Shown in pieces: positions 60,990 through 64,000 of a stretch of 64,000 bases of DNA (the stretch's first letter is position 1; the number at the start of each line of letters is the position of its first letter). Made by a program: the position numbers and the translations under genes. The stretch is from positions 9,915,583 through 9,979,582 of the forward strand of contig NC_066518.1 in assembly GCF_024679095.1 (NCBI RefSeq). Reading direction: 5' to 3'. The notes beneath the pieces were generated by a model that had not been told where the DNA came from, did not search any database, and saw nothing but the letters and a program-made list of their open reading frames with translations. The DNA is from Eriocheir sinensis (lineage: Eukaryota; Arthropoda; Malacostraca; Decapoda; Varunidae).

Positions 60990-62290
60990 TTGATACTTCC
61001 TAAAGATATTGAGTAGTTTGGACACCTATAATGCAAGTTAATGGATATTTTGCATTTTTCAAGTTATTTAATAATGTCTCGATATTAACACCTGCTTATT
61101 CGTTTTGAAGAGCTGTATGTTTGAAGGAGTAAATCATCCCAATACAATTGGATACTTTGCTTATTAAACCCTTGGAACTTCTATGTTTTGATTTTCATCC
61201 TCACATGCTTCATTTTACAAGTTTGCAAATGCTTTTTCAAATCAACCTAACCTAACCTAACTGCAAGTGAACATATGAAAAAGTATTAATGAGTGATATG
61301 GAATTAGATGTTGCAAAGGAGGTTTGGAATGAGGCAGGCAAATAGGTAGGTGTGCTGAGGTAAGACCAAACTGGGAAAAAGGAAAAAAAATGTTATAAGG
61401 GTACTTGAAACAGACAGGGGAAACCTAAGTGACAGCATGTGGTATATTAACAGTGAATTAGTACATAAATGAATATTATACATGCAGAAAAGATGAATGG
61501 CAAGCTGGAATGGAAGAACACTTGGTTTGAAAGTATGAACCAGAGAACTTGAAAAGACACTGTTACAATGGTCAGTAGGATTGGTGATGATGGGGCCTTA
61601 CCAAATGTAAAGTGCTGGAGGTAATAAGTTAATAGTTTGTGAATACTGAGTGTTTATTTCACTGGGCAATCTTTCATCCATACTTAATAAATGCATTCAA
61701 TTTCTTGAGGCTTCAACTCCACACAGGAATCATTGCAAATTATTAAGATGATGGAATGTTAAGAAAAAGTATAATGTATTTTCATTGACAAATAATTAAG
61801 TCACTATAATTTCCATTGCAAGTGTCACCTACTGCTGTCAATAAAAAGCTCACTCTGCAAGATATGATTGAGTATCCTACCTCTACCTCCTGATACAACT
61901 TCTGCCACATTAATGTTGGAACCATATAGAAATGTGAAAGCTATTTGTTGTATTGAATAGGGCAGTTATCTATTGCTTTCAAAAGTGCACACAAAATAAG
62001 GCTGATCCTGCAAACCTTTCCAGATGAAAAGTTTTAAGGTTAGGGGTTATTACAGGAGAGAAAACTGTTTGATTGGATATAAATATATAACAGACAGCCT
62101 AAAAAACATTATCTGATTATCTTTTGTCTACTGTTTGTTTCATCGACTGACAAATAGATTAACAAGAAGTTCAGGCAAATTTCTTTGAAGAAATTTTCAA
62201 GTGCGAAGAATTGTGCATTTAATATCAGCATCAGTGAAGGCAATACTACTACGAGTACTTCAACTACTGTTTCTATCAGAGGTACTGCTT
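60990..62290. other. Intergenic region after PFDN6
   Basis: AT-rich sequence with no gene recognised. Three head-to-tail CCTAA units (about 61246-61261) match the arthropod telomere motif TTAGG on the other strand but are far too short to be telomeric. Another AATAAA-type hexamer is near 61839. Confidence 0.4.
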
Positions 62291-62413
62291 CTACTGCTGC
62301 TAGTTACTGTTACTACTACTACTACTACTGTTAACAATAATAACTAATAATAATAATCATTATAACGAGTAAAAATAATAAGAATAAAAATATTATTCAT
62401 AAAATTATTACCA

Positions 62414-62470
<57 letters not shown>

Positions 62471-62490
62471 TTATTATTGTTGTTATTATG

Positions 62491-62557
<67 letters not shown>

Positions 62558-62589
62558 TTGTTATTGTTACTATAATTATTATTATTATA

Positions 62590-62648
<59 letters not shown>

Positions 62649-62698
62649 CAGTAATAGTATTTTTAGTATTGGAAGTTATTATTATTAATTAATTATTA

Positions 62699-62761
<63 letters not shown>

Positions 62762-62762
62762 G
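62290..62762. repeat. (ATT)n trinucleotide arrays, about 450 bp
   Basis: Three long ATT/TTA arrays (about 62417-62468, 62490-62554, 62577-62648 and 62701-62760) with short interruptions, preceded by CTA units. Poly-isoleucine frames through it are artefacts. Confidence 0.95.
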
Positions 62763-63099
62763 CAGTAGTAGTAGTGGTAGACGTGTTGTTATATTTTTAC
62801 TATTAATGATAAATTCACTCTAAAATTCTTTCCATGTAGCGAGTCGAGGGCTCACTGCAGAAAGATTTGCAGGCTGAGTCATGCACGGCGGTATTTGCCT
62901 CCACCCACTCATCCACCCACCCACCCCCCTCCGGTCCGCCTGTACCTCCACCTCTTGATTGTGTTACTTCTCTTACCCACTCACTGAACATGGACTTATC
63001 AGGTGCTGCCCCACAGGCTCATAAAAGGACCGAAGACACATACGAGTAGGCCTACGTATTGTATTTGCTGATGCTGTATTCAGTAAACATTTTCTCTCA

Positions 63100-63425
63100 C
63101 CATGTATCTGTCTACCTATGTATCTATCTATCTATCTATCTATCTGTTCAACTCTGCATATTGAAATTTTAAAACCTGGACGTTGAAAATTCACACCACC
63201 CCAACGTCCTTATTCCATATTAAGACGATCGGTGAGACAGACTGTGAACTCATTACAGTCTCGTGTTTTGCTTCCAGAGAGAGAGAGAGGGGGGGGGGGG
63301 GGAGATAGAGAGAGACGGGTAGACAGAAGTGTGGATGAAGAATGGTTCGTGTGTGTGTTTACAAGCGGCTGTAAAGAGAGGTTGCGTGAGGTGTTACTTG
63401 TGTGCAGAATACGTACTCGGGACAG

Positions 63426-63485
<60 letters not shown>

Positions 63486-63615
63486 GTGAGACAGTTGTAT
63501 GAGTGCGTGAGGGAGGATAAGGTGGGTGTGTGAGGCTGTGAGGGGTGTGAGTGATCCAACAGACCACGGCCGCATTCCCCTGAAGACCGTGGGCGGCTGA
63601 TGACTCCACCACACT

Positions 63616-63657
<42 letters not shown>

Positions 63658-64000
63658 ATAGTTATCATTACGAGAATACGACTTAATTAACAGAATCACG
63701 TCCCTTAATTACTTCTAACTCCTTTCCTCCTCCTCCTCCTCCTCCTCCTCTTCATTTCCTTTTGGGTCGCCTTGCTCTTGGCTTTCCTGGTCCTCCTTTT
63801 CTTTCTCCTACTTTTCCCAATATTTTACCTTTCTTTTTTTGCTAATATTATACAATGTTTTTCCTTTCTTTTTTTCTTCTTCTTTATCTTCCTCTTACTT
63901 TTTCGCCTAGTTCAAATTGCTTCTCCTTTCCCTTTAGTCCACATTGCTCCTCCTCCTCCTCCTCCTCCTCCTCCTTTTCTTACTTATAATAGGCCACATT
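63100..64000. repeat. Microsatellite cluster at the window end
   Basis: CTAT array (about 63118-63143), poly-G (about 63289-63301), GT then GA arrays (63428-63482), CT (about 63616-63652), and CTC arrays (about 63725-63750 and 63948-63973). No gene is recognisable between them. Confidence 0.9.

Noticed and set aside
61246..61261. CCTAA units as a telomeric site
   Set aside because: Only about three units; CCTAACCTAAC text also occurs in ordinary repeats near 12.3 kb.
62867..63049. 60-codon Pro/Ser-rich plus-strand frame
   Set aside because: No splice context, family motif or conservation signal; between microsatellites.

Overview
This 64-kb window is a piece of an animal nuclear genome. It has split genes with GT-AG introns, long AT-rich introns, tRNA-derived SINEs, non-LTR retrotransposon debris, many small inverted-repeat DNA transposons and a very heavy load of microsatellites. 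The mix of dinucleotide arrays, LINE families and lineage-type repeats suggests a decapod crustacean, possibly a crab. That placement is an inference from repeat style and protein character, not from a database match.

Layout. (1) 1-25.5 kb, plus strand: the middle and 3' part of a CAMTA gene (calmodulin-binding transcription activator). At least 17 exons give a polyglutamine-rich linker with an acidic segment, a TIG domain, ankyrin repeats and a run of IQ motifs. The N-terminal CG-1 DNA-binding domain lies upstream of the window. Its introns hold hAT-like, pogo-like and foldback elements, tRNA-SINEs and a LINE reverse-transcriptase relic. (2) 25.5-30 kb: probable long 3' UTR and intergenic sequence. 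(3) 30-39 kb: an intergenic block with a minus-strand LINE tail, a possible orphan Cys-rich exon on the minus strand, a roughly 4-kb G-rich minisatellite of 20-21-bp units and a roughly 1.5-kb 45-bp minisatellite. (4) 39.7-41.1 kb, plus: a complete five-exon secreted C-type lectin-like gene. (5) 43.8-49.0 kb, plus: a five-exon gene whose product ends in a SAM domain, preceded by a weaker SAM-like segment; its introns contain very long CT tracts. (6) 53.7-60.8 kb, plus: a complete four-exon prefoldin subunit 6 gene. Its first intron holds a LINE invaded by a SINE and by a Mutator-like foldback element. (7) 61-64 kb: intergenic sequence with ATT, GT/GA, CT and CTC microsatellites.

The four recognisable genes are all on the plus strand and appear unrelated: transcription factor, secreted lectin, SAM adaptor-like protein and cytosolic chaperone. 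They do not form a functional cluster. I found no convincing new multi-gene system. The most interesting items are the Cys-rich minus-strand exon, the two large asymmetric minisatellites, the alternative leader exons of the lectin, and several small transposons whose target-site duplications can be read directly.
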